Source: Echinococcus granulosus (taxonomy: Eukaryota; Platyhelminthes; Cestoda; Cyclophyllidea; Taeniidae). Taken from it: 64,000 nt of DNA. The translations under genes and the position numbers were made by a program. Positions 51,301 to 61,985 of the stretch are shown here, in pieces. The DNA lies in contig NW_020170395.1 of NCBI RefSeq assembly GCF_000524195.1, forward strand, positions 814,718 through 878,717, given 5' to 3'. The notes under the pieces were generated by a model. That model was not told the origin of the DNA and made no database searches. It saw nothing but the letters and a program-made list of their open reading frames with translations. Position 1 is the first letter of the stretch; every line of letters starts with the position of its first letter.

Positions 51301-52236
51301 CGCATACCGCCGCCTCTTTCGCGACCCACCACAGAGGCGTCGAGTCGGCGTTGATCAGCGCTTAAGTTCTTGACACAGAGTAAAGTACCTTTGTCAGTTT
51401 GTAGGCAGAGAATGGCATCGGCATGTTTCCACTTGAACAACTTGGCGCCATTTATCTCAAGGTGTATCAGTACCACTTGCCGTGACGAATTTAATCTACG
51501 CGCAGCGGATCCAAGAGACCACTTAAAGCTGCACATCAGATCGAAATCGAGCACTTTGATTGGTCATCCATATTTGGAACGAGTGTAGGGGCTTTCCTGC
51601 ACCATCAACCGTCAGCACGTCAAGTTGATGTGGTTGCGGCCTCTACGAGTAGTCACGATGTAAGTGATCAAGGGGTAAACAGACAATTAGGGGGCCTTTA
51701 ATTTGAGCGCCAAATTGTCACTAGACCTGGTGTACAAAGCTTCCCTTCAGGCATATGCCCTACTACTATTCAGCGTCATTTATAAAATTGACATTTAAGC
51801 ACCAGCAATCTCTTAGAATGTGGAGTTTGTTTAGGGGCAACCAGTACCCCCGCATTAACACCCCAGTTTGAATTTCATCTTGTGCAAGGCAAGTTTTATG
51901 GGCTAGTAACGCCACTCATTGGCACAAAACAAACTTCCCCACTGTTTTAGCAGTCCTGCATTAAAAAAACTTTTCTTCTTTTATTGATAGCACAACTGTG
52001 TATTCCCATTCCAAATTCTCATCTTTTATCCGTCGATGTGAAAATCGGTTTTATGAGACCCACCAGCTAATTATTTGTGATTTATATTCCCTGGATTTTT
52101 AGATAACAATTGCATTTTGGGCTACATGAAGCTTTTGATTTTGATTACCATTAAAGGTAATAAAAACAGGAATCTCCACCGTTTTTTTAAGACAAGAATA
52201 TCTACCTTAGAAGTTGTGTTTTACTTCTACCTTCAA

Positions 52237-52362
52237 GGAGGAACCGACGTGTTTTTGGACATGGTATTTACCAATGAAGTCCAGAGAAAAATTACATCAA
52301 ATAGTAATCTTTTGGATGACATCGTGAACCAGGCTGCAGTTTGCATTCTGGCGACAATTTTT
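52237..52362 (+). pseudogene. Possible LINE endonuclease remnant
   Basis: A short frame reads GGTDVFLDMVFTNEVQRKI and ends soon after in NQAAVCILATIF. LDLVFTN followed some 25 residues later by a DH-like position is typical of the apurinic endonuclease domain of non-LTR retrotransposons. The catalytic Asp-His pair is not kept and nothing else of a LINE is visible next to it. This is a weak motif-level call on about 40 residues. Confidence 0.3.
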
Positions 52363-54466
52363 TAGAAAGGTTTCAAGTAGCCGACACACTTGTATGGCGT
52401 TTTGATACCGGTTCTCTCGCTCCCTAGACCCACTTATTTCAACATTCCTTCGAAACATTTGGCGAAAGCTGACGGCGTGAAAAGACCTCGGGCTAAAGAC
52501 TACGCCCTGTTTGGCAAAACAGCGCCAAGCCACAAAGCCTCGTGACGCCTCTCGGAAGTTAGTCGAATTTGCAAGTTAAAAAAGGCTAGCTAATCAAGGT
52601 GACCCACCTCTGCTATCCACCAAATAGTAAGTGATTAGGTGACTAATCAAAATATCTTCGGGTAAGGATTATTGCGAATCTACAGCCATGCTATTCTACA
52701 CCAATATTACAAAAAAATATAAAGGATTTTTAGTTCTAGCTTTGTTACTAGTTTCCTAGCATTAAAATATCGCGCTATATCGATGTTTGGATCACTGCTT
52801 ATAATTAGTCCTTTTCTACACAAAAAGATATCTACTTTGCTTCATTTATGTAGGTTCCGTATAACATGGGTCTGAACTTACATGTGCCTATAAGTTGAAG
52901 ACCAAATTTGGGTTAATTAAAAAGCTAGGCCTTTTTCAATTCCTGTAGTTGCGTGAGTGCACTAAATGACATTTCATGTCTAACAAATTGCATTGCAACT
53001 TCAAATCTTTGTGTAAAATCTACTCACAAAATACATAATTGCTAACCCTATTCTAAAACTAGTTCAAATGACTGAACATTCTTTCCCTAAAACATCCATT
53101 CGTACTCCATCCTTGCATCAATACCCAATCCTGACAATTCGAATTGTTCTTGATGCTCCGACTAATGTTGGTGTCCCCTATTCTTCCATTTTGGTGTAAA
53201 TTTTTCCCACAAAATGTTGCTTTGTAGTTGGTCGCAAAAAAAGGTTCCATGAGAAATGAGGATCCGTTCCTGTTGCCATGGCTAGCGGATTCTAACTGCT
53301 CTTTCTACCACCATGTGTGCACTGCATGCATTTATGTTTTTTGAATAGGATTACATAAACGTTTTTCCCATGTGCTTAGTAATACTTAAAATACTAAAAT
53401 AGAGTCATGAACACAGCAGTGACCCGGTGTGATTATGGTGGTATCTGGGACATTCGGGTTATGTTTATGCCAATGCAATAAAATCACTGCCGCAAGGCGT
53501 GTTTGTGATCTTGCAGTACGCGTCTGCGGACGGTCTACCGGTCTCACAGTACGAATTTTCGTTGAACAGGGACACTTTAGTGATCATTAAGAAACAAACT
53601 TACTCCCGCTTGCATGCCTAAGCGCTTACCACTAAGGCGAATTACGTCCTTTATTGATCGGGTGATTAATCGATTGCAGGTGACTCATTTGGTAGATACA
53701 CTAGGACGAACGACAGCGACATTAATAAATGATCAATAATTAGTATTGATTTATCGATCTAGCGTTGCATTTATTGCACTCGTAATTGGGAAGGGTTAGT
53801 TTTTCTTCAACACCCAGCAGTGCGATTTTGAGAAAAATACTCAACAAACATTTAAAGAAGCTGCCCAAATTTTTCAATGAGAAAACAAGATTTTAGTGTT
53901 TGTAAAGAACAAAAATAAAACCTTAAATTAACTTTGTGGACCTTTAAAAAGGAACACCAGACTTGAGGTTAATGGCTCTGATCAGGGTGATTCTCATGAA
54001 AAAGCAAAAAATGAATCATTAAAAACTGATGCCTACGGGTAGCTCAAACATTGAGGGATGCCAATCTGCATTCAAATTTTTGGGGTGTGTATTCAGGTAT
54101 TTGGCAAGAGTACTTATCCGGTGTTGAAGGAGGGGCTGAGGTAAAAACCTGAATAGCATCGGTGAACAGTGCGGGCGTAGCTATTTCAATCTACGTGGAC
54201 TTGAGTAGTGACGGAAAGATTATGTGCTGGTTATAAGGTCTTTGCTTTCCTCTTTATGGGCACTGTAAAAAGGTAGGTTTTAAAACACTTCCATGAAGGC
54301 TTGAACGTCTTTGACTTAAAAACGTGAAAGATAGTGCTTTCTCAACCCCAATGGGAATCCTCCTCTTTTTTGAATCATGTTTTTATCTTTGCATGTGAAT
54401 TCCGGAACAAAAAACGTGCAACCCTATCCAAACTGAAAACCCATCAGAAATTAATGTTCGAATTAT

Positions 54467-54570
54467 ACCATGTCAGTAGCCCTTAGCCCTTCTGTACATC
54501 GACAATGCATATTCTGCTCGGGTATTATGTCCTTTTTCGTCTTCAAGGCAATCTAAGGGCGGTGCAACGG
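54467..54570 (+). repeat. Fragment of the TRIM-like LTR
   Basis: It contains accatgtcagtagccc, gacaatgcatattctgctcg and cctttttcgtcttcaaggca, ending near aagggcggtgcaacgg. This matches the right-hand two thirds of the LTR at 32046-32224. The left part is not recognisable, so it is a truncated or strongly diverged solo LTR. Confidence 0.7.
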
Positions 54571-56860
54571 TACAGTAATGAAAATGAATAGCATTTCTGC
54601 ATAATTCGTTGTCGATATTTCCAGTGTGGTAACACGAAAAATGTACATTTTTTTAAAATCATTATCCGACCTACATACATCACTTTGAGCCTCTTGGGAG
54701 GAAAACTAAGTCATGCCTCATCGAGGGCAGTAAAAGAATTCAAGAAAAAGAGATTAGATATTTGGCACCGGAGACTAGGTCTCGAGAAACACTCCGTCAA
54801 CCTAATGATGATAATCTCAGATTTGGTGTTCTATTTATTTATTTTCTTTGAGTATCAATGACAGAAGGAGGATAAAAACAAGACATCACCCAGAGTACTG
54901 AGTGAAAGTAGAGGATAAAAAGGGAAAGCTCTTACTTACAAAATGGGCAAATGACTATAAAATACGTATCAGCTGCATGCAAAATATTACTGGAAAAGTC
55001 TTTCATGCATTCGATTATGACTAACACATATATGGTAGATTTTAATAATTAGGTTGAATTTTCCATAAGAGCTTGATGCGAAAATTTATCAGCGCTTTCA
55101 ACATACCCAGTGTAAATTGTAGCAGTCGTTTGTTGTTTGTGCAATTTATTGGGTGATTTTTCCAACACTTTGTAACAACTTTACTTTTACCGGTTTCGGT
55201 ATGAATTCAAGAGGGCATGTTACGGTGTTTGATACATACCCCTGATCCAACTTCTGGCTGCTCTATATTCACGCATGGCCACACCCACCGTTAAGAAGTA
55301 AACCACAAACAGTATTGGATATGCACAAATTAAAAAGCACTCGCATTACAGATAAATTGTGTAGGACAAAAGCAGCAGAATCTGGCATGTTTAACATCGC
55401 AAACTCTTGATCTTCCGCCTAACGGTTTATTACGACTTCGAGAAAGACTCAGGATGCCAAAATGGTAGTGACGGCAAGCAATCCCTATCCAAAGGCAAAC
55501 TCCTCATTTCCATAGTTAATGATCTAGTTTTGGCTAGAAAACTACTAAGGGGAAGGTTGAAAAAGGCATGCATCCCTGCTAATTTTCTCAATCTTGTATT
55601 CTGCAATAAGCTTATCAATAACATGGGCGACGCTAAAGTTAAACTATTTAAAAAGTTTGTTGTGGAGTTTTATACGGTGCCTAGAGGAAGATGTTAAATG
55701 CATGAGTAAGCTACAACACCACGTCGCTTTTAGCTGAGCAAAAGCCACATAAACGGGCGGGCAGCACTGGAATGAAGGCGAGGTTGATTGAGGAACAGAT
55801 ATGGAATACTAACTAAATAAAACTACTTGGATTTCGGTTTTATCGGGCGGCAATGCCTTTAGGCTGATATTCCTAAGCCAACAATGTAGAGGGAGGGAGG
55901 GGGCGGGGGCTCCGTCTAGTCGCGAGCAGTCCAGAGTCAGTAAGTCGGCTCTACTCAAGGGCATTACACACACAGGCAAAGCTTTGCATATAATGGAGTG
56001 TAGAGCTGCATCTATGGAGTTAGAACGAATATCTCACCTCAGTCAAACCACAATGGCTAGAGATTCTGATTCGTAAGAGGTTTATAAATCACCAACTATA
56101 TTGTGGTCGACACAGGAGAGTAATATAGGGGGTCGTTAAGGGCGGCAATCAAAAGAAGTAGGGACAGCTTGATTGACTTCACAAGACTCAGGGTCTAAAG
56201 AGGTTGAATTTCCGCTCGACTGTATGGTCCTCCGGCCCTGCCTGTATCCTCTCATCTCTTCAGTTCATTAAGTATAACTAATTCCTAGTATTAATATGGT
56301 CTATTACAGATTCGAAAATGACTTACTGGTTGTTAATCCGTGGATAAGTGAGCGTTATTTTGGATGCGAGTCACGTTTTCAGAGTTTGTGGACATTGGGG
56401 ATGATGGCGGATTCCATCATATTCAACGCATTTCGCCCTCGAAAGCGACATCTGATAATAGCCTCACCAATGAGTCAAATCGTGCTGCGATTACAGTGCA
56501 TAAACATTTTTTTTCGTGTGACTCTGTAGCTGCCAATTAAAGCAGAAAATCGGTGCCATGCTGGTACACTTGTACATACATTTATTTAATCAACTTCATC
56601 AAGTTCCTGGGAGTGACACAAAGACTTATGATATCACTTTTACACACCAGGTAGAAAATCGGGAACATTAAGTTATCTAATATTTGTTTTTAAAAATAGG
56701 CGTTGGTGTTAGCTATTAATCCTAAAGCTTCAGAAGACAATGCATTTGTGCGAATGGTTAGGTAATTTAGTCAAGAGGCGAAATTACAACTAATTTTTGG
56801 CAAAAATCTTTTGCAAGTTGGTAAACCTGTCTCCTATTCTATTATGCTGACTTGTTTGTC

Positions 56861-56869
56861 TTCGTAAAG
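56861..56869 (+). promoter_or_regulatory. Splice acceptor just upstream of the PSMD5 start codon
   Basis: A pyrimidine-rich stretch (cttgtttgtcttcgtaaag) ends at 56869, 32 bases before the PSMD5 ATG. It looks like a functional 3' splice site. It could end a 5' UTR intron or accept a trans-spliced leader, which flatworm mRNAs often carry. No upstream donor was identified. Confidence 0.4.
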
Positions 56870-56901
56870 GAGCGTTTGAGGTCACTCCTGATTCATCAAG
56901 C

Positions 56902-58747
56902 ATGATGAAGGTCTACGAAAGGATTGATAGACTCTCAAGGCTCCCCGGCACTTTGCAGGAGTATGAAGACCTTTACATCATGCTTCGGAATTTATCGCGT
57001 AGTGAACTCGAAGCTGCAGTGTCAAAACACAACCTCCTGGATATCTTTGGTCACATTGATCTGGGCAACAAGTTCGATGTTCTGCTTATAATATTAAAGT
57101 GATTTTTCTGAGGTAGCCTTGAATATAGCTGAGGTCGTCTTTTCAACGTTTCGTCTGACTGAATTTTCGCGTTCCCACGAAACTGAGTTGTTAATGTCGA
57201 TAACGTCCAGAAATATTCCCCTCAGGGATTTTGTTATTGCGAGGGTGCGCTCTTCTCCTCACTTTAATTTTTAGCTAGTAGATGGTGTTGAAAATTCACC
57301 CCCAGAAGATATAGATATGCCCATGAAAATCCTACTAGAGATAAGTAAGATAGCTACTACAGAGGAAATCACTACGGCGTCGTCCGCTCGTGCATTTCTA
57401 ATGGCTTTTGGTACTCAGAACATAGTTTCTAACACGTCTTCTAGGTATAAACTATCCCGAAGGAGTAAAGACACTTCTAAAGGACCCGTCCCTGAGGAGT
57501 TACTTTGAATCACTTACTGGTGATGAGGAGGTTATTCGGTTGTCGGAGGTAATGTCCAATGTTTTGAATTCAGTTGCGTAGATTTTTGCATACATTGCTT
57601 CCCAACAGAAGGGAACTTTCATAGAGATGATAGATTGCTCGGTGTTTGATCGCTTAATTTCTGTCCTCAAAAAAGATGACCCTCTGCTACAACTTAACAC
57701 CTTGGCTGTTCTAAAGTTGTTACTCACTTTTCCTGATGGTCGAGCATTTCTAAAATCACGCGGAGCTGTCGCACACCTGTTTTCTAGCCTCCAAACCTTG
57801 AAAGAAAACCCATTACATGATATTCTCCTTCCTGGTGGGTCTGTCTTCCTTCTCTCACAGCTACTTAGGATACCTCAGTTTCTTTGCAACACTGGCCGAG
57901 GAAGAACCGATCGATTTTCTCACAAATCCAATTTACAGGCAACCCCTTGTCAGCTGCCTTGCAAGCTACCTCACCACCTCTGACCCAACCATTACTGTAG
58001 CTGTCACAGAAACGGTTGCACAAATTTGCAGGACCACGGATGGGAAAAGAGCTCTCGCTGCTTACCTAGGCAAGACTCCAGCATTCCTATTTACTAATTT
58101 AAACTGATGGTGATTAGGATGCAACTTCCTTGCTCTGTAGAACCAGGTGCGTGTCTCACTCCGCTGCTTTCAAAGGCCGCCTCCGTAATGCTAAACGCAT
58201 CAGCAAGCACCCTCCCCAGAATCCTTCTTGCTCTAGCGGATATTTTGAGTCTACCTAACGTGGATGCTGTCTCCGCACTGATACCAATTTCTGAATTAAC
58301 CTACCAATGGTTCAATCTCATCAGTGCTCCATCACCACCCACTCGTCTTCTCGGCCGTATTTGGGAAATAGCCAGGCAACCTTTCAAGGAAGTCCGCTTG
58401 GCTGCTCTGAACTTCCTGCGCGCCATAGCAACCGAGGTAAGATGCTTTTGATTATGATGGCCCTTAAGCCATGGGGAGTTGCGTTATTTGCACAGGTATC
58501 TGGCTTTCTGGAGTATCTCTTCAATCCCACTACGGAGGTGGGCACAGCTGTGGACGGCTCTAGCTTGCAGCCGGAAAAATTTAAAATCATCGAACAGTGT
58601 GACCTGACCCAGGGGCGCTGGAAAGGTTATGTCACGCAATGGACTCTGCTAGATGACGAGACAGCCGCGAAGTTAAAAAAGCGTGTCAAGGACGGAGTGT
58701 GGGGACATACGCGAGCCCAGGCTGCAGTAGCCATGGAGAATGAGTAG
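56902..58747 (+). CDS. PSMD5: PSMD5, 26S proteasome base assembly chaperone
   Basis: PSMD5 (S5b) is a HEAT/ARM-like chaperone that binds ATPase-ring precursors during assembly of the proteasome base and is absent from the mature particle. Exons: 56902-57078, 57113-57244, 57275-57410, 57445-57548, 57582-57834, 57869-58069, 58141-58436, 58469-58747, stop TAG. They total 1578 bases, 525 residues (human 504). Phases agree at every join. Similarity to human PSMD5 is seen along the whole length: the N-terminal helices ending LLDIFGHIDLG, then SFFATLAEEEPIDF, DPTITVAVTETVAQIC, RQPFKEVRLAALNFLRAIA and PWGVALFAQVSGFLEYL. Six of the seven introns are only 30-34 bases. Read without them the gene looks frameshifted and carries an in-frame TAG at 57579, but splicing repairs all of this. 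The sixth intron (58070-58140) appears to be GC-AG. The start matches the human N-terminus in position. Confidence 0.9.
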
Positions 58748-58774
58748 GGAATGCCTTTTTACAAAATCATTCTC

Positions 58775-58780
58775 AATAAA
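58775..58780 (+). terminator. Polyadenylation signal of PSMD5
   Basis: A canonical AATAAA lies 28 bases after the PSMD5 stop codon. Cleavage 10-30 bases downstream would end the mRNA before or at the stop codon of the opposite-strand IMP3 gene at 58846, so the two genes nearly share their 3' ends. Confidence 0.7.
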
Positions 58781-58845
58781 GTGATGATTCCTCCTTAATA
58801 GAGTTTTCATGTACGTCAAGTAACCAAATACATACAAGGTGGAGC

Positions 58846-59693
58846 TTATTCGTAGTCGAAATCATCTAGCATGCCGTTGTATTCCTGAACTTTCTTCTTA
58901 ATTTTGGAGCCAGGAGCCCATGTGACGTAGTCTTCCATAGGCCTAAAAGGATGGAAATTTAGGAGTCAGATAAAAATCTACGAACAAGACGACTGAACAA
59001 TAATACGGGAGTGGGATTTATTAAAAACACATCTCCCACACCCTCCCGTGAATTATTGGCTATCACTTTGGGGGAAGCTCAACAGAATCGTGGGCGGGTG
59101 GTAATTAGGAAGAAACTGGCCCATAGAATACAGAATAGCGGTGACGTGAGGAACGCCTGCACGCGAAGACATACCGGGTTACGAGAAATGCGGGGTCGCG
59201 GATGGTGTCTGGACCGACTCTGACGTGCCCCTGCTCAATAAAAGTTACAGCAGCTTTGAGGGTTTCAGCCATGTGCGCGCGGACCATCACGACCGGAAGT
59301 CGTCTTCTGCAAAACGACGACGCGCTAACTTTAGAAGCCAGCATTAATGATGATTTTGTTGGGACCAGGCCAAGATTGTGCCTAAAAGGGGCGTAAACCA
59401 GACCTTTACATACAATTTATTCAAAAGCATGTTGGTCATTTCTGCTCGCCATGGGTCCTTTCCGTCAGTATCCTTCAGCTTATCTGCTATTTCGCGTATG
59501 TGCCTTGACAGCTTGTTATATCTAACTGTGCGTAAAAGTTGGAAAGATGCGCATACAATGTGTAATCTTCGCGTTTTTGAATGTAAAATCTCTTGACTAC
59601 CTTTAGTTCATGAAGATTGTTGTCTGCAGACCAATTGATGAAATCGAACTTCTTCAGAAGTTTCTTCTCGTGGTGTCTAAGCTTTCGCACCAT
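58846..59693 (-). CDS. IMP3: IMP3, U3 small nucleolar ribonucleoprotein
   Basis: IMP3 joins MPP10 and IMP4 in the U3 snoRNP of the small-subunit processome. It helps U3 RNA pair with pre-rRNA in the nucleolus for early 18S processing. Exons in order of transcription: 59693-59557, 59521-59414, 59381-59175, 58942-58846, total 549 bases and 182 residues (human 184). The match to human IMP3 runs from end to end: [50 protein letters not shown], then the S4 RNA-binding domain with [20 protein letters not shown] and [20 protein letters not shown], and the tail EDYVTW then [12 protein letters not shown]. The first two introns are 35 and 32 bases and the third 232. An in-frame ATG three codons upstream (59702) exists, but the family starts at MVRKL. 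Confidence 0.95.
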
Positions 59694-59702
59694 GGCTTTC
59701 AA

Positions 59703-61985
59703 AGTGACCGGTTCCGATAGTACTAATATAAAATATGTAAAATAGGGGAAGACTTGGGATAATTAAACATTTAAAGCAGCAACGTTTTAAAAAGGCTTTC
59801 GAAAAAAAACTTTACTTAGGCTTCCAATGCTTTTACTGTTTCGGAGTGTTAGTGAAAACTAGTTATAGAATTTTTGCTTTAAAATTTGTTTCAGCCATTC
59901 TTGAGTGCCAATTCGCTTGGTTAAACATCATGTAAGAGTTTCAGTGCAATGCTGCTATGACGCATGGGAGGCCCGATTCCAATCGCGGAGCTAGTTTGAG
60001 GAAGAATAAACAGTAGAATTCTCAGCTTCCTTTGCTCTTCCAGAGTTCTGCCTTCAGCAGCAAACGTTGGATCTGCAATGAACCTAAATTTTGGTCGATA
60101 GGAAGTTGTCTACTATACTCTTGGTGAGCGGAACACCGCCGAGGTTTGTAATTAGCCATATAAAAATATGTGTAATACGATGGTGGTTTATTCCTCGGCA
60201 TGGGTGAGGTGTCACTTTTGTACTTTGAATTAGTCTTCTTGTATTTCGCTGGGTGGGCTGGCCTTCGGGCCGTGCCAATAGACCAAACACCTCTGTACTA
60301 TATGTATATTCTGACCGAGTATTGTCTTCTTTCGTCTTCAGGGAAGTCTCGGGACGCTACATATGCGTAGCGTTTGACTACGCCTCTTGTTGGTTAGTGT
60401 TCATCCCCTCGTACCACAGGGCTTTTGCTAAGTCCAGCCAAGCTGGTAGCTGGTGAATGTGAAAAGATCAGACCAACAGGGAGAAAATTAAGACGTAAAG
60501 TTTAAAAAGAGTATTAAAGAAAGTTAGATCTGCCAAAGCATCATCAAAAGAAGTCTATTGATAGGCATTATTCAAGTCAAATGTAGAGAGGGAATCTGAA
60601 ATGTACAATCATCCCAACATCGTTGCGGTAATAGGACAACCACCACAAATCTGATGAGTCTTACCATTCACATTTGCGAGGAGTCGCATGTGGTGTTACC
60701 CGGACTGATGCCTAAAGTGGTGTGAGCATTCCCTTCCTTGCTAGGTAATCCAACGCTTTCTAAGTGCACTCATCCCCTTCCGAATGGAGTAACGCACCTA
60801 TTCATCCATAAATGCTGGAAAACCTTTAATATCGAGCAATGGTAGCTCAATTTCCACCCCTGTCAGATGCCTTTCAGCAGCAATACAATAACTGGGGAAG
60901 CTCCGTCTGAATATCGGTGGAAAATGTTGAGATAGGAATGCTCCAAACTCTCATACCTCTCAAACCAATTCTGGGGGCCTTATAGATGACCGAAGACTGA
61001 CGTCTACTAGGTTTAAGATGGACATCAGCAATCATTTGTTGGAAGTGCAGAATCATCAGCGAGTGTCTTGTAATGCCTCTCACATAAGCATCAGGCATCT
61101 ACGCGAAGTTTAGGGCTTCTAAGGAAAGCACGGCAAACAAGGGGTTCAGCGCTGCCTGTGTTCACAAGGGAATACCATTTTCGCACTGTCGACCGGACAA
61201 GATGTCGTAATGTAGCTGGATGGACAGATAGGAACGAAAATACGAGAGAGTACGAAGGTTAAGTTGTTTAAGCTGTTTGATGAATCGGGGATACCCCTGT
61301 TAACCACACTCATGACATTTTGTATTTTAAACCGACTCACCAGAGGCGGATAACTTAAACTGCACAACTCATCGTTGTCCCATCGCCATGGCATTTAAAT
61401 GTGCTACCTGGATGTCAATGGGACGTAAAGTAGGTTGTCACACTCTTGAATTACCTAACGTGTTGGTCTCCTAGCCTTTTTGAGCTGGTTTAGTTTAGAA
61501 TCCACGTCTCAACTGTCCCAAAATTGTGATACTACCCACACGGCGTCCAATGGATTGAAATTTATGATGTGTTACCGACAAGACCTCTTGTTGAAGTTCC
61601 GATAAATCTACCGGCAACTGGTCACCGAAATTGCAACAGGCCGCTTCTATTTGAAATTGAAAAGTGAAGTTTCTGATAGGTCTGCTCATTTGACTTCCTT
61701 GATGCGCACAGACTGTTCATGGCCCATTGGATTTCCCTCGGATTTTCACACAGGTGATACTGGCTATTCTAGAAACGGTAGATCATTCACCGGTGCGTCA
61801 GCATCTTATCAGGCCCCCCATAAAGAAGCGAGCTATCTGCCTTGCCACCTTTAGGTCCTTACGAGCCGCCCTCAAATCTCGAAACGTTTAAGATCAAAGA
61901 AGGCAAAATGAACAGTATAGGTGAACACTTGTAATAGCATGATCCAAGTTCTCCTAGACGCACGACGAATTCCTTTCTTCCAAAG
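59703..61985. other. Intergenic region between IMP3 and the phosphatase gene
   Basis: About 2.3 kb that should contain the IMP3 promoter and the 3' UTR of the phosphatase gene, both minus strand. A solo-LTR-like copy lies at 60209-60361. Broken frames on the minus strand around 60870-61394 show a vague resemblance to LINE reverse transcriptase (for example LSYFRSYLSIQLHYDIL followed by CENGIP) but carry stops. No intact gene is seen. Confidence 0.5.
60209..60361 (+). repeat. Solo-LTR-like copy of the TRIM-like element
   Basis: It contains cttcgggccgtgccaatag, tgtatattctgaccgagtat and tgtcttctttcgtcttcagg, ending gaagtctcgggacgctaca at 60361. The terminal CTACA matches the family end. The left boundary is approximate. 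No internal sequence or second LTR is seen nearby. Confidence 0.75.

Larger units (their letters stand above)
48370..56869. other. Long region without recognised genes between PLEKHG5-like and PSMD5
   Basis: About 8.5 kb between the divergently transcribed PLEKHG5-like gene and PSMD5. It may hold further 5' exons of the PLEKHG5-like gene: an acceptor-like cacacag lies just before its proposed first exon, near 48387. A G homopolymer lies near 49233-49250, an LTR fragment at 54467-54570 and a possible LINE endonuclease remnant at 52237-52362. Open frames such as 49836-49465 on the minus strand and 55407-55697 on the plus strand show no family I recognise. Confidence 0.5.

Noticed and set aside
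57073..57120. Apparent frameshift in PSMD5 after KFD
   Set aside because: A 34-base GT-AG intron (57079-57112) restores the frame and the alignment, and its size matches several other introns in the same gene.
57579..57581. In-frame TAG within PSMD5 suggesting a pseudogene
   Set aside because: The TAG is the end of a 33-base intron (57549-57581) whose removal joins RLSE to IFAYIASQQ in phase.
59382..59413. Non-canonical GT-AC intron in IMP3
   Set aside because: Moving the donor four bases upstream to gtatgt gives a normal 32-base GT-AG intron in the correct phase.
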